From DASUWK01 sp036378435 (GTDB lineage: Bacteria > Chloroflexota > Dormibacteria > Dormibacterales > Dormibacteraceae), in the NCBI GenBank assembly GCA_036378435.1, contig DASUWK010000058.1:75740-139739 (forward strand): a stretch of 64,000 nucleotides of DNA. Direction: 5' to 3'. This document shows, piece by piece, positions 25,890-33,873 of the stretch (its first letter is position 1; the number at the start of each line of letters is the position of its first letter). The notes beneath the pieces are model-generated. The model was not told where the DNA came from and searched no databases. It was given only the letters and a program-made list of their open reading frames with translations. The position numbers and the translations under genes are program-made.

Positions 25890-26663
25890 GTGCAGCTCGC
25901 CTTCGACCGCGCCGGGGGCGGACCACCCGTCCTACTCATCCACGCCGGGATCGCCGACCGCCGCATGTGGCGGCCGCAGCTCGAACAGCTGGCATCCCGC
26001 GTCGACCTGGTGGCACCAGACCTGCCCGGGTTTGGCGACTCGCCAACTCCTGAAGGGCCGTTCTCGCCCGTAGCCGAGCTCGCCGGGCTGCTCGACCGGG
26101 TGGAGATCTCGCGAGCGGATGTGGTCGGCTGCTCGCTTGGCGGCTCGACCGCGCTGGACTTCGCGCTCGCCCATCCGGACCGTGTCCGAGGCCTGGTGCT
26201 GATCGGCTCGGGCATCGGCGGGTTGGCGTTGGGCGCCGAGGACCACGAGCTCTACGCGGACATCGAAGCGGCCGAGGGGGCGGGCGACCTCGACGCTCTG
26301 AACGAAGCCGAGATTCGCCTCTGGGTCGATGGCCCCAGTCGGCCGGCCGGCGCCGTGAACGCGGCGGTGCGAGACGCGGTCCTGCAGATGAACGGCGACT
26401 CGCTCCGGCGGCCGGAGTGGGAAGGCTCGTGGTGGCAGGCCCTCGATCCGCCCGCGTCCGGACGGCTCGGCGAGGTCTCGGCGCCAACTTTGGTCATGGT
26501 CGGGCAGCACGACGTGCCGCACTGCCTGAAGGCCGCGGACCTGCTGGCCGCGTCGATCCGCGGGGCCACCAAGCGCGTCATTCCGGACACTGCGCACCTA
26601 CCGAGCCTCGAACGGCCCGACTTGGTGAATCCGCTGCTGGTCGAGTTCTTCCAGGGACTCTGA
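25890..26663 (+). CDS. Alpha/beta hydrolase
   Basis: 257 residues from GTG 25890. VLLIHAGIADRRMW gives the oxyanion-loop region, and VVGCSLGGSTALDFAL the nucleophile elbow with serine. LVMVGQHDVPHC supplies the acid and IPDTAHLPSLERPDLV the catalytic histidine. A complete triad is therefore present. The substrate is unknown (ester, lactone or C-C bond). Two bases separate it from AIM24, implying cotranscription. Confidence 0.87.
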   Translation: MQLAFDRAGGGPPVLLIHAGIADRRMWRPQLEQLASRVDLVAPDLPGFGDSPTPEGPFSPVAELAGLLDRVEISRADVVGCSLGGSTALDFALAHPDRVRGLVLIGSGIGGLALGAEDHELYADIEAAEGAGDLDALNEAEIRLWVDGPSRPAGAVNAAVRDAVLQMNGDSLRRPEWEGSWWQALDPPASGRLGEVSAPTLVMVGQHDVPHCLKAADLLAASIRGATKRVIPDTAHLPSLERPDLVNPLLVEFFQGL

Positions 26664-26687
26664 AGAGGCCACGGTAGACTCGAAGCG

Positions 26688-26927
26688 ATGTTGAAGCTCC
26701 GCACGTTCGTGGCCCTGGGCGTCGGCGCCGCCGCCGCCTACTTCCTCGACCCGCAGAACGGCGCCCGCCGCCGGCAGGAGGCGCTACGGCGCATCCAGGG
26801 CGACGTCGCCCCGCAGGCCAAGGCGCAGATCACCTCGCTGCAGGAAGCCGGCAGCGATCTCGTCCGGCGGGCCGATCCGCGCAAGCGCGAAGAGTCACCG
26901 ACCACCACACAAGTTCCCGACGCCTGA
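26688..26927 (+). CDS. Small YtxH-like membrane protein
   Basis: 79 residues. One N-terminal TM (TFVALGVGAAAAYFLDPQNG) ends in the recurrent actinobacterial motif FLDPQNGARRR. A charged helical tail follows. Function is unknown; YtxH-type proteins are general-stress membrane proteins. It is followed by a 13-bp stem hairpin, marking the end of the operon. Confidence 0.6.
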   Translation: MLKLRTFVALGVGAAAAYFLDPQNGARRRQEALRRIQGDVAPQAKAQITSLQEAGSDLVRRADPRKREESPTTTQVPDA

Positions 26928-26931
26928 GACA

Positions 26932-26963
26932 CCAGCCTTCAACTGTCCCGAGTTGAGGGCTGG
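26932..26963 (+). terminator. 13-bp stem hairpin
   Basis: The arms CCAGCCTTCAACT and AGTTGAGGGCTGG pair along 13 bases with one G-T wobble, with loop GTCCCG. It lies 5 bases after the stop of the small membrane protein gene. It is a good terminator stem but lacks a T-run; it could also insulate the large secreted-protein gene that follows. Confidence 0.55.
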
Positions 26964-27001
26964 ACAACTCGACCGGCGTTCCGGTTACGTACACGTCGGT
27001 C

Positions 27002-29434
27002 TTGTACCGGTTATCGAAGGCTGCCGGGCTGTCAGCGCTTGCGTTTGCGCTCGCCCTGGCCGCCCCACTTCCAGCTAGCGCCACCCAGGCGAGCCATTCG
27101 CTGTATAGCGGTCCGGGTCCGCGACCGGGGCCGGACATCCTGTACCAGCCGCTGGCGACCGCGCCTCAGCTGACCAACACCGGCATCTGGAAGGCGCCCT
27201 CGATCCTCGTCTCCGGCGCCTCTGCCTACCGGGACGGCGAGTTCATGTACCAGGACTTCCTGGACGACGACCATGGCGCGCTCGAGCAGACTGATCCGCA
27301 AGACCAGCGCACGGCCGGCAACCTCTTCTCGAAGCCCGACGGCACGTACACGTACCCGACCGACCCCGCGTACGCCAACAACGCCGCCGACCTGGTGGAG
27401 TTCCGCGTCAAGGCACTGCCGGCGGCGACCGCGTTCCGGGTGACTCTCAACACCATGCGTGACCCCAAGCTGGTCGCGTTCACGATCGCGCTGGGCGGCG
27501 CCGACGGCGCGAGTTATCCGTACCCGGACGGCGCCAACGTGTCGGGGCCGGCCGACCTGTTCCTCACCGTGCACGCGCAGGGCGGCGCGATGATCGCGCA
27601 GCTGACGCAGGCGGCCACCGGCCATGTACCCGTGGACGGCTCGCCGACCCCGGCGACCGTGTCGGTCGATACGGCTCGCAACCAGATCGAGGTGGTGCTG
27701 CCGCACGGTTTCTGGAATCCCAGCGGCGTCGAGCGGATGGGCCTCGGCGTCGGTCTCTGGGACGCCGCCAACAACGCATACCTGCTGCCCGGGGTGACCC
27801 AGAGCGCGACCGCGCCGGGCGGGAGCGGCGGCGCCGCGAGCCCACCCGCCTTCTTCAACGTCGGCTTCCGGACCAACACGCAGGAGCCGATGCCCGATCC
27901 GCGCGACGTCGTCGGGTCGGTCACGAAGCAGGCCTGGTGGCGCGACGAGGCGCAGGCCGAGGCGCTGGCCGCCGGAGACATCTCGGCGTTTCATGCCGAC
28001 GTCGACTTCGGCAAGCTGGCGGCCGGCGTGACCGACTACTCGGGAGTGCCGGCGAGCGGCCCCTTCGACCGGATCCTCCAGAGCCATTTCGGCACGCCGC
28101 AGTCAGGCAACGACTGGTCGGTCAGCTGCTTCCCGGGCTCGTCGTCATACGGCTCGAATTGCCCTGAGGAGATGCAGGGCAACCTGCAGCCGTACGCGAT
28201 CTACGTCCCCCAGAAGCCCGAGCCTCGCTCAGGCTGGGGGATGACGCTCCTGCTCCACTCGCTCTCGGCGATGTACAACCAGTACCTCTCGACCCACAAC
28301 CAGTCGCAGTTCGGCGAGCGGGGCCCAGGGTCGATCGTGATCACGCCCTCAGGCCGCGGACCTGACGGTTTCTACGACAGCTACGCGGGATCGGACACCT
28401 TCGAGGTGTGGGCCGACGTCGCGCACCACTATCACCTGAACCCTGATTGGACGGTGATCACCGGCTATTCGATGGGCGGCTACGGCACGTTCAAGCTCGC
28501 GGAGGAGTTCCCCGACCTGTTCGCGAGGGCGCAGCCGACCGTCGGCTGCAACCCGAGCGCCGCCAACGCCCTGGTGCCGTCCCTGCGCAACGTCCCGGTG
28601 CTGATGTGGAACATGGCGACCGACGAGCTGGTGCCCGAGTCCTGCTACTACCCGACGGCGCAGGCGCTGGACGCGGCGGGCTACCGCTATGAGCTGCACA
28701 TCCACACCCCGGGCGAGCACCTGACCCTGGCGATCAACGACCAGTTCCAGCCCGCCGCCGACTTCCTCGGCGAGACTCTCGTGGACCGCAACCCGGCGCA
28801 CGTCACCTTCGTTGTGGACCCGGCCTGGGACTACCCCAAGCTCGAGTTCGTGGCGGACCACGCCTACTGGGTCTCCAACATCCGCGAGCGCGACACCACG
28901 CAGGCGACCGGCAAGATCGACGTCCTCTCCGAGGCTTTCGGCGCCGGCGATCCGACCGCGTCCGGCACGCAGTTCGGGGCCGGCCAGCTGACCGGCGGCA
29001 CGCTGCCGACGATCGCGTACGGCAGCCAGCTGCAGACCTGGGGAGCGACGCCGGCCAAGCCGCGCGCCGACGTGCTCGACATCAACGCGACCAACATCGG
29101 CTCCATCACCATCGATCCGGCGCGGGCAGGGGTCGACTGCAACGCCAAGCTCAACGTCACGAGCGACGGCCCACTGAAGGTGACGCTCGCGGGCTGCTCG
29201 CCGGCGAGCGCGGCGCACACGACCGCGGCGACGGGCGTGGGGTCCCAAAGCGGGAGTGCGGGAGCAGCGGGTTCAGGCGGGGCGGCCGTCCGCTCCGCCT
29301 CCCGCTCGACCTCGCCGGGGGTGGGGCTGGCGAACACGGGCTTGACGATCTCCGCCGCGCTCGTCGGGCTGCTGCTGGAGCTGGTCGGCCTGATCGCGCT
29401 CGCCACAGGCTGGAGACGCCGCCCGGCCGGCTAG
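27002..29434 (+). CDS. Large secreted esterase-like protein with C-terminal LANTG anchor signal
   Basis: 810 residues, start TTG. It has a signal peptide (LSALAFALALAAPLPASA) and a glucodextranase/DOMON-like beta domain (about 40-290). An alpha/beta hydrolase domain follows with nucleophile elbow ITGYSMGGYGTF (Ser about 490), acid in MATDELVP and histidine in TPGEHLTLA. A further beta region leads to a Ser/Gly linker, LANTG, a hydrophobic helix and RRR. LAxTG is the motif recognised by class E sortases, so the protein is predicted to be wall-anchored. No sortase gene is in the window. Substrate may be a polysaccharide ester (inference). Confidence 0.8.
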   Translation: MYRLSKAAGLSALAFALALAAPLPASATQASHSLYSGPGPRPGPDILYQPLATAPQLTNTGIWKAPSILVSGASAYRDGEFMYQDFLDDDHGALEQTDPQDQRTAGNLFSKPDGTYTYPTDPAYANNAADLVEFRVKALPAATAFRVTLNTMRDPKLVAFTIALGGADGASYPYPDGANVSGPADLFLTVHAQGGAMIAQLTQAATGHVPVDGSPTPATVSVDTARNQIEVVLPHGFWNPSGVERMGLGVGLWDAANNAYLLPGVTQSATAPGGSGGAASPPAFFNVGFRTNTQEPMPDPRDVVGSVTKQAWWRDEAQAEALAAGDISAFHADVDFGKLAAGVTDYSGVPASGPFDRILQSHFGTPQSGNDWSVSCFPGSSSYGSNCPEEMQGNLQPYAIYVPQKPEPRSGWGMTLLLHSLSAMYNQYLSTHNQSQFGERGPGSIVITPSGRGPDGFYDSYAGSDTFEVWADVAHHYHLNPDWTVITGYSMGGYGTFKLAEEFPDLFARAQPTVGCNPSAANALVPSLRNVPVLMWNMATDELVPESCYYPTAQALDAAGYRYELHIHTPGEHLTLAINDQFQPAADFLGETLVDRNPAHVTFVVDPAWDYPKLEFVADHAYWVSNIRERDTTQATGKIDVLSEAFGAGDPTASGTQFGAGQLTGGTLPTIAYGSQLQTWGATPAKPRADVLDINATNIGSITIDPARAGVDCNAKLNVTSDGPLKVTLAGCSPASAAHTTAATGVGSQSGSAGAAGSGGAAVRSASRSTSPGVGLANTGLTISAALVGLLLELVGLIALATGWRRRPAG

Positions 29435-29446
29435 CCTGCCGGCTAG
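29431..29446. terminator. Palindrome holding both convergent stop codons
   Basis: CTAGCC-TGCC-GGCTAG is a perfect 6-bp stem. The TAG of the secreted esterase (29432-29434) and the TAG of the minus-strand cupin (29443-29445) both lie inside it. It may act as a small bidirectional terminator. Confidence 0.4.
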
Positions 29447-29811
29447 ACCTCCACGCGCGCGAACCACTCGATCGCGCCGATCGCGACCGAGATGTGCGCC
29501 ATGTCCTCGCCGGCCGCCGCGCCGTGCCAGTGCTTCTCGCCCGGGTCGATCACCACGAAGTCGCCCGGCTCCAGACCCACGACCTCTTCGCCTTCGGCCT
29601 GCGCGCGGCCACGCCCGTTGATCACGTAGAGCACCTGGCCGCCCTCGTGCACGTGCCAGTTGTTGACGGCGCCCGCGTGAAACGTCACCACGGCCACTCC
29701 GGCCGGCTGTTCAGCCCGCGCGATGCTGCGCAGCTCCGCGTCGCCTGAAAAGTTGTCGCGCCCGGCGGGCTCTCCGCCGGACAGCGCATCGGCCGCTCTG
29801 ATCACTCTCAT
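29443..29811 (-). CDS. Cupin-domain protein
   Basis: About 122 residues from ATG 29811, which overlaps the DapF-like stop as ATGA. The first cupin motif is WHVHEGGQVLYVINGRGRAQ and the second PGDFVVIDPGEKHWHG. The histidines and glutamate needed for a metal site are mostly present. Small single-domain cupins of this type may be isomerases, dioxygenases or carboxymuconolactone-decarboxylase-associated proteins. Function is not assigned. Confidence 0.82.
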   Translation of the reverse strand: MRVIRAADALSGGEPAGRDNFSGDAELRSIARAEQPAGVAVVTFHAGAVNNWHVHEGGQVLYVINGRGRAQAEGEEVVGLEPGDFVVIDPGEKHWHGAAAGEDMAHISVAIGAIEWFARVEV

Positions 29812-30641
29812 TGCAAGTCCTCCAGGTCGAGTTCGATCCGGCACACACGGCGCGCCGGCCCCAGCTGCAGCAGCGCGCCGTTGGCGGCGCGACGCACGGC
29901 CAGGTCGCCGCCCGGCATGCGCACGGTGGCGTGGTCCCCGATCAGCCCCTCCCGCATGAGCGCCGCCGCGACCGCGCTCGCGGAGGTTCCCGACGCCAGC
30001 GTGTAGCCCGCGCCGCGCTCCCAGATCTCGCAGCGGGCGGTGGCGTCGTCGAGCGCCTCTGCGAGCTGCACGTTGACGCGCTCGGGGAACAGCTGATGAC
30101 GCTCCAGCTCAGGCCCCAGCTGGTGGCAGCGCTCGCGCGTGACCGGCTCGCCCAGCACGACGCAGTGAGGGTTCCCGACCGACACCAGCACGGCCTCGAT
30201 CTCTCCGGCCGCGGTGCTGATGCGCACCCGTCCGGGCTCGCCGTCCAGCCGTGCGGGCAGGTCCGCGGCGCGGAACGACGGGGTCCCGATGTCTACCTCG
30301 GTGACCACCTCGCCATGGCGTCGCTCCACCACGCGCACTGCGTTCTTGGCCTCCTGCGTCGCGAGGACGAACTCCTCGCCGGCCTCGTGCTCGAGCACCG
30401 CGTGCGCGGCCGTGATGCGCAGGCCGTTCCCGCTCTTCTGGGCCTCGCTGGAGTCGGGATTGAAGATGCGCACGCTGAAGTCCGCGGGGTCGAACGCCAG
30501 CAGACCGTCGGAGCCGACGCCGAAGTGACGGTCGCAGATGCGCGGCAACAGCGGCACGAGCCGGGCGAGCGGCGCGGGCAGATCGACCACCAGGTAGTCG
30601 TTGCCGAGGGCCTGGTACTTCACGAGGCGGAGGGTCACCAC
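29808..30641 (-). CDS. DapF-like protein with both catalytic cysteines replaced by serine
   Basis: 277 residues and the fold of diaminopimelate epimerase in both halves: KYQALGNDYLVVDL, FGVGSDGLLAF, FNPDSSEAQKSGNGLRI, VSVGNPHCVV and WERGAGYTLASGTSASA. In true DapF the two catalytic bases are Cys in CGNG and in ACGTG. Here they read SGNG (Ser70) and ASGTS (Ser217). A thiolate-dependent epimerase reaction is therefore unlikely by the standard mechanism. It may be a diverged subfamily acting on another substrate or by another mechanism. It is coupled to a cupin gene. Confidence 0.75.
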   Translation of the reverse strand: MVTLRLVKYQALGNDYLVVDLPAPLARLVPLLPRICDRHFGVGSDGLLAFDPADFSVRIFNPDSSEAQKSGNGLRITAAHAVLEHEAGEEFVLATQEAKNAVRVVERRHGEVVTEVDIGTPSFRAADLPARLDGEPGRVRISTAAGEIEAVLVSVGNPHCVVLGEPVTRERCHQLGPELERHQLFPERVNVQLAEALDDATARCEIWERGAGYTLASGTSASAVAAALMREGLIGDHATVRMPGGDLAVRRAANGALLQLGPARRVCRIELDLEDLQ

Positions 30642-30867
30642 CCCATTCTGGGAATTTGGGGCGCCGTTCGACGATTGCTTAGAATCGATGCCAATGCAGG
30701 GGGCGTTTCTCTGGCCTGCCCAGAGGCTGACTTACATACCGACCTGCTTCTGTATTAAGAGCCGGTAGAGCACGGCCGCCGCCGCGGCCCTGATTCGCCG
30801 GTCCTGTATTCCAACCTCCCCCTGGTTGGATTTTCTATTTCTCGAATTTTCGTGTGAGGTGCATTTG
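30642..30867 (+). other. 226-base intergenic region / leader of the sulfur operon
   Basis: This gap separates the divergent DapF-like gene from the sulfurtransferase operon. The part nearest the gene is AT-richer, ending TTTCTATTTCTCGAATTTTCG before a GAGGTG ribosome-binding site. An upstream part contains GCCGG...CCGGT complementary segments (about 30761-30804). I could not match a known riboswitch or a clear promoter pair. No gene is supported inside it. Confidence 0.35.
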
Positions 30868-31719
30868 ATGACGGAAGGCAACGGGCAGTTCGCCAACCCG
30901 AACGCCCTGGTTACCACGGAGTGGGTGGCTGAGCACGGCCGCGACGAGGGCGTGCGCGTGATCGAGGTGGACGTGGACACGGCCGCCTACGACAACGGTC
31001 ACGTCGAAGGCGCCGTCGGTTTCAACTGGCGGCGCGATCTGCAGGACCAGACAGTGCGCGACCTCGCGCCCAAAGGCGCCTTGGAAGCGCTGCTGGGCCA
31101 GGCCGGTGTGACGCCGCAGACCACGATCATCTTGTACGGCGACAACAACAACTGGTTCGCGGCTTACGCCTACTGGGCTCTCAAGTACTACGGCTACGAC
31201 AACGTGAAGCTCATGAACGGAGGCCGCGTCAAGTGGGAGCAGGAGGGCCGGCCGTACACGACGGACGTTCCCTCGTACACCGCTACCGACTTCAGGTTCG
31301 GCGGCAACCCGCGCGAGGAGTTCCGCGCGTACCGCGACTACGTGGCGCAGAAGATCGGCCAGGCAGGCCTCGTCGACGTGCGCTCGCCGAAAGAGTTCTC
31401 AGGTGAGCTGCTCGCGCCGGAGAACCTGCCCCAGGAAGGCGCGCAGCGCGGTGGTCACATCCCGACCGCGATCAATGTTCCGTGGGCCACGGCCGTCAAC
31501 GAGGACGGCACGTTCAAGTCCGCTGAGCAGCTGAAGGAGATCTACGGGGGGAAGGGCATCTCGCCCGACCGCGAAGTGATCGCTTATTGCCGTATCGGCG
31601 AGCGCTCAGCTCACACCTGGTTCGTGCTGAAGGAGCTGCTGGGCTACGACCGGGTCCGCAACTACGACGGCTCCTGGACCGAGTGGGGCAGCGTGATCCG
31701 CTCTCCGATCGAGAAGTGA
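30868..31719 (+). CDS. Thiosulfate/3-mercaptopyruvate sulfurtransferase (tandem rhodanese)
   Basis: 283 residues from ATG 30868, with Shine-Dalgarno GAGGTG eight bases upstream. There are two rhodanese domains. The N-terminal inactive one reads VIEVDVDTAAYDNGHVEGAV; the C-terminal active one has VIAYCRIGERSAHTWFVLKE, with the catalytic cysteine in the CRIGER loop. This loop matches the CysA2/SseA type of mycobacteria. It transfers sulfane sulfur to cyanide or thiols in the cytoplasm. It is the first gene of a four-gene unit with DUF4395, thioredoxin and a binding lipoprotein. Confidence 0.93.
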   Translation: MTEGNGQFANPNALVTTEWVAEHGRDEGVRVIEVDVDTAAYDNGHVEGAVGFNWRRDLQDQTVRDLAPKGALEALLGQAGVTPQTTIILYGDNNNWFAAYAYWALKYYGYDNVKLMNGGRVKWEQEGRPYTTDVPSYTATDFRFGGNPREEFRAYRDYVAQKIGQAGLVDVRSPKEFSGELLAPENLPQEGAQRGGHIPTAINVPWATAVNEDGTFKSAEQLKEIYGGKGISPDREVIAYCRIGERSAHTWFVLKELLGYDRVRNYDGSWTEWGSVIRSPIEK

Positions 31720-31731
31720 GGTGATCTGGAG

Positions 31732-32181
31732 ATGAGCCAGCAGACAGTCGACCACAGCGCGCTCAAGGTCAACCAGGCGGGGATCATCCTCACCGTCCTG
31801 CTCGCCTTCGTCGTCAGCTGGTTCTCGTTGGTCGTTTCCGGCCTCCTGGTCGCGCTACTGGCGATCGTCCTCATCGTGGGCACGATCGACCCGAAGCTCG
31901 CGCTGTTCAAGCAGATCTACTTCAAGGTGCTGAAGCCGCGCGGCATCGTCAAGCCGCACGTCCTGGTGGACAGCCCGGCGCCTCACAACTTCGCCCAGGG
32001 CATGGGCGGCGCGGTCTCGCTTCTAGCGGCGATCGCGTTCCTGTTCTCGCCGATCGTCGGCATCGCGCTGGCCCTGCTCGTAGCGGTGCTGGCGTTCGTT
32101 AACTTCGCCTTCAGCTACTGCGTCGGCTGCCAGATCTACTACCAGCTCGGCAAGCGCGGCTGGATGGTGCACCCGGGCTGA
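31732..32181 (+). CDS. DUF4395 membrane protein
   Basis: 149 residues and four TM segments in two hairpins. The C-terminal FSYCVGCQIYYQL contains the CxxC that defines DUF4395, placed at the membrane surface. The preceding loop has KVLKPRGIVKPHVLVD. Such genes usually lie beside sulfurtransferase and thioredoxin genes in actinobacteria, as here. A role in moving sulfur or electrons across the membrane is suspected but unproven. Confidence 0.85.
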   Translation: MSQQTVDHSALKVNQAGIILTVLLAFVVSWFSLVVSGLLVALLAIVLIVGTIDPKLALFKQIYFKVLKPRGIVKPHVLVDSPAPHNFAQGMGGAVSLLAAIAFLFSPIVGIALALLVAVLAFVNFAFSYCVGCQIYYQLGKRGWMVHPG

Positions 32182-32585
32182 TGGTTCAGCTCTACGCGTT
32201 GGCGGTGGTCGTGGCCCTGACCGGGTTCACGATCGCCGCCTACCGGGCTTGGGGCTGGCGAGCGCGACGCGCCTCGTCCGGCGCGGCGCTGCCCGCGCGC
32301 GAGAAGCCCTACGTCCTCTACTTCACCGGTCCCGACTGCACGATCTGCAAGACCCACCAGGAGCCGGCGCTGCAGCGGCTGACCGGGGTCGAGGTGGACA
32401 AGGTCGACGCAATCGAGCGCGCCGACCTGGCGGAGATGCTCCACGTGTACACCGTCCCCACCACCGTGGTGGTCGGGACAGACGGCAAGCCGCTGGCCGT
32501 CAACTACGGCTACGCCCCGGCGGAGAAGCTCCGCCGCCAGCTCGACGAGGCCGTGCAGCTGCGCCCCGCTACCCTGGCTGGGTGA
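32181..32585 (+). CDS. Membrane-anchored thioredoxin-like protein
   Basis: 134 residues. The start ATG overlaps the previous stop (TGATG). One N-terminal TM (LYALAVVVALTGFTIAAY) anchors a thioredoxin fold with the redox site GPDCTICKTHQEP (CxxC) and the cis-proline VYTVPTTVVV. Orientation is uncertain: the basic stretch after the TM suggests the domain is cytoplasmic. It probably exchanges electrons with the neighbouring DUF4395 CxxC or the sulfurtransferase. Confidence 0.87.
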   Translation: MVQLYALAVVVALTGFTIAAYRAWGWRARRASSGAALPAREKPYVLYFTGPDCTICKTHQEPALQRLTGVEVDKVDAIERADLAEMLHVYTVPTTVVVGTDGKPLAVNYGYAPAEKLRRQLDEAVQLRPATLAG

Positions 32586-33817
32586 CCTTCCGTCCGGCCG
32601 CACTTCTCCTAGCCGCAGTTCTACTGGCCGCCTGTGGCGGCGCTGTCACTCCATCCGGCCCGCCGCCGCTGGTCGTCGGTGCGATCTATCCGCTCAGCGG
32701 GCCGCAGGCTGAGGGGGGCAAGCAGGAGTTCGCCGGCGTGCGGGCAGCCCTCGCGCTCTCCCACGCTCGCGTCGACCTCCGTGTGGTCACCGTCGAGACC
32801 CCCGCCGAGGCTGCGGCGGCCGTCGACCGGCTGGTCACGCAGGACCACGTCACGGTCATCGTGGGGACGTACGGCTCAACCCTCGCCGATGCGGCCGCCG
32901 CCCGGGCCGACTCGCTCCATGTTCTCTATTGGGAAACCGGGGCCGTGGCCGACGGGATCACGTACGGCCGGCCCTGGGTGCTGCGGACGGTGGCGACGGG
33001 CGGGACTCTCGGCCGGATGGCGGTCGAGTTTGCGAGTCAGGTTCTGGTAGCCAAGGCGGCCCTGGTCCATCCGACCGCCTCGATCGTGGAGGTCGACGAC
33101 ATCTACGGCAGGTCGGTGGCCGACGCCGAGGCGGCGGCCGCTGCGCAGGCGGGCATCCAGGTGATCGATCGCGTCCATTACGCGCCCAACAACTACGACA
33201 CGTCGGGAATGGTCGCCAGGCTTGCGGCGGGCCGCCCTGACTTCCTCTTCGACGTCAGCTATCTCAGCGACGGGGTCGCCATCTGGAAGTCCGTGCTGGC
33301 CCAGAGCTGGCGGCCGGTCGCCGCGATCGGCACCTCGAGTGCCTTCTGTATGCCGGAGTTCGGCGCGCAGCTCGGCGCCGGAGCTGTCGGCGTCTACGCG
33401 GCCGACAAACCCAACCAGGCGGTCAGCCCCAACGCTCTCGACGCGCCGGCGCGAGCGCTGCTGGCCCGCGCGACGGCCGAGTACCGCACGCTGGGCGGTG
33501 GGGCGACGATGGAGATCCCGGGCATGGCCGGTTTCGTGGGCGGCTGGGTGCTCTTCCACGACGTGCTGCCGCCCGCCGCCGGCACGAGCAGCGAGGCGCT
33601 GCGCTCGGCCGCCCTGGCGCTGGACATCGCGGAGGGTTCACTGATCAACGGAGGCGGTGTGAAATTCGGCGCGCCGGGTTCGAGCGACGAGGGCCAGAAC
33701 CTCCGCGCCGCGTCCATGGTCGCGCAGTGGCAGGGAGTGCAGCAGCTCGGAGTCGTTTATCCCCCGACCTACGCCACGGCGGCGCCGTCCGACACCTCCG
33801 GGATGAGCGGCTGGTAA
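32582..33817 (+). CDS. Lipoprotein, branched-chain amino-acid-type periplasmic binding protein
   Basis: 411 residues from GTG 32582 (GTGA overlap with the thioredoxin stop). The N-terminus has a lipobox, LLLAAVLLAACGG. The mature part is a type I periplasmic binding fold of the LivJ/Peripla_BP_6 kind: VVGAIYPLSGPQAEGGKQEF, VIVGTYGSTLADAAAA, VDDIYGRSVADAEAAAA and RPDFLFDVSYLSDGVAI. No permease or ATPase genes follow, so it is an orphan binding protein or serves a transporter elsewhere. Cotranscription with sulfur genes hints at a sulfur-containing ligand (weak inference). Confidence 0.83.
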   Translation: MTFRPAALLLAAVLLAACGGAVTPSGPPPLVVGAIYPLSGPQAEGGKQEFAGVRAALALSHARVDLRVVTVETPAEAAAAVDRLVTQDHVTVIVGTYGSTLADAAAARADSLHVLYWETGAVADGITYGRPWVLRTVATGGTLGRMAVEFASQVLVAKAALVHPTASIVEVDDIYGRSVADAEAAAAAQAGIQVIDRVHYAPNNYDTSGMVARLAAGRPDFLFDVSYLSDGVAIWKSVLAQSWRPVAAIGTSSAFCMPEFGAQLGAGAVGVYAADKPNQAVSPNALDAPARALLARATAEYRTLGGGATMEIPGMAGFVGGWVLFHDVLPPAAGTSSEALRSAALALDIAEGSLINGGGVKFGAPGSSDEGQNLRAASMVAQWQGVQQLGVVYPPTYATAAPSDTSGMSGW

Positions 33818-33824
33818 TAAAAAA

Positions 33825-33850
33825 CCTCCCCCCGGTTGCCCGAGGGGAGG
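33825..33850 (-). terminator. Rho-independent terminator for the YceI gene
   Basis: The 7-bp stem CCTCCCC / GGGGAGG with a 12-base loop is followed, on the minus strand, by TTTTTTATTA. This fits intrinsic termination of the minus-strand YceI transcript, 24 bases past its stop. The plus-strand lipoprotein gene ends on the other side, so the hairpin may serve both. Confidence 0.8.
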
Positions 33851-33873
33851 TGCATGAGAGTGGAGGTTTCCAG

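Noticed and set aside
29059..29406. Minus-strand frames opposite the secreted esterase tail
   Set aside because: No start or domain support; the plus-strand tail has a sorting-signal layout.
30642..30867. Riboswitch upstream of the sulfur operon
   Set aside because: A few complementary GC segments exist but no known aptamer core could be recognised.
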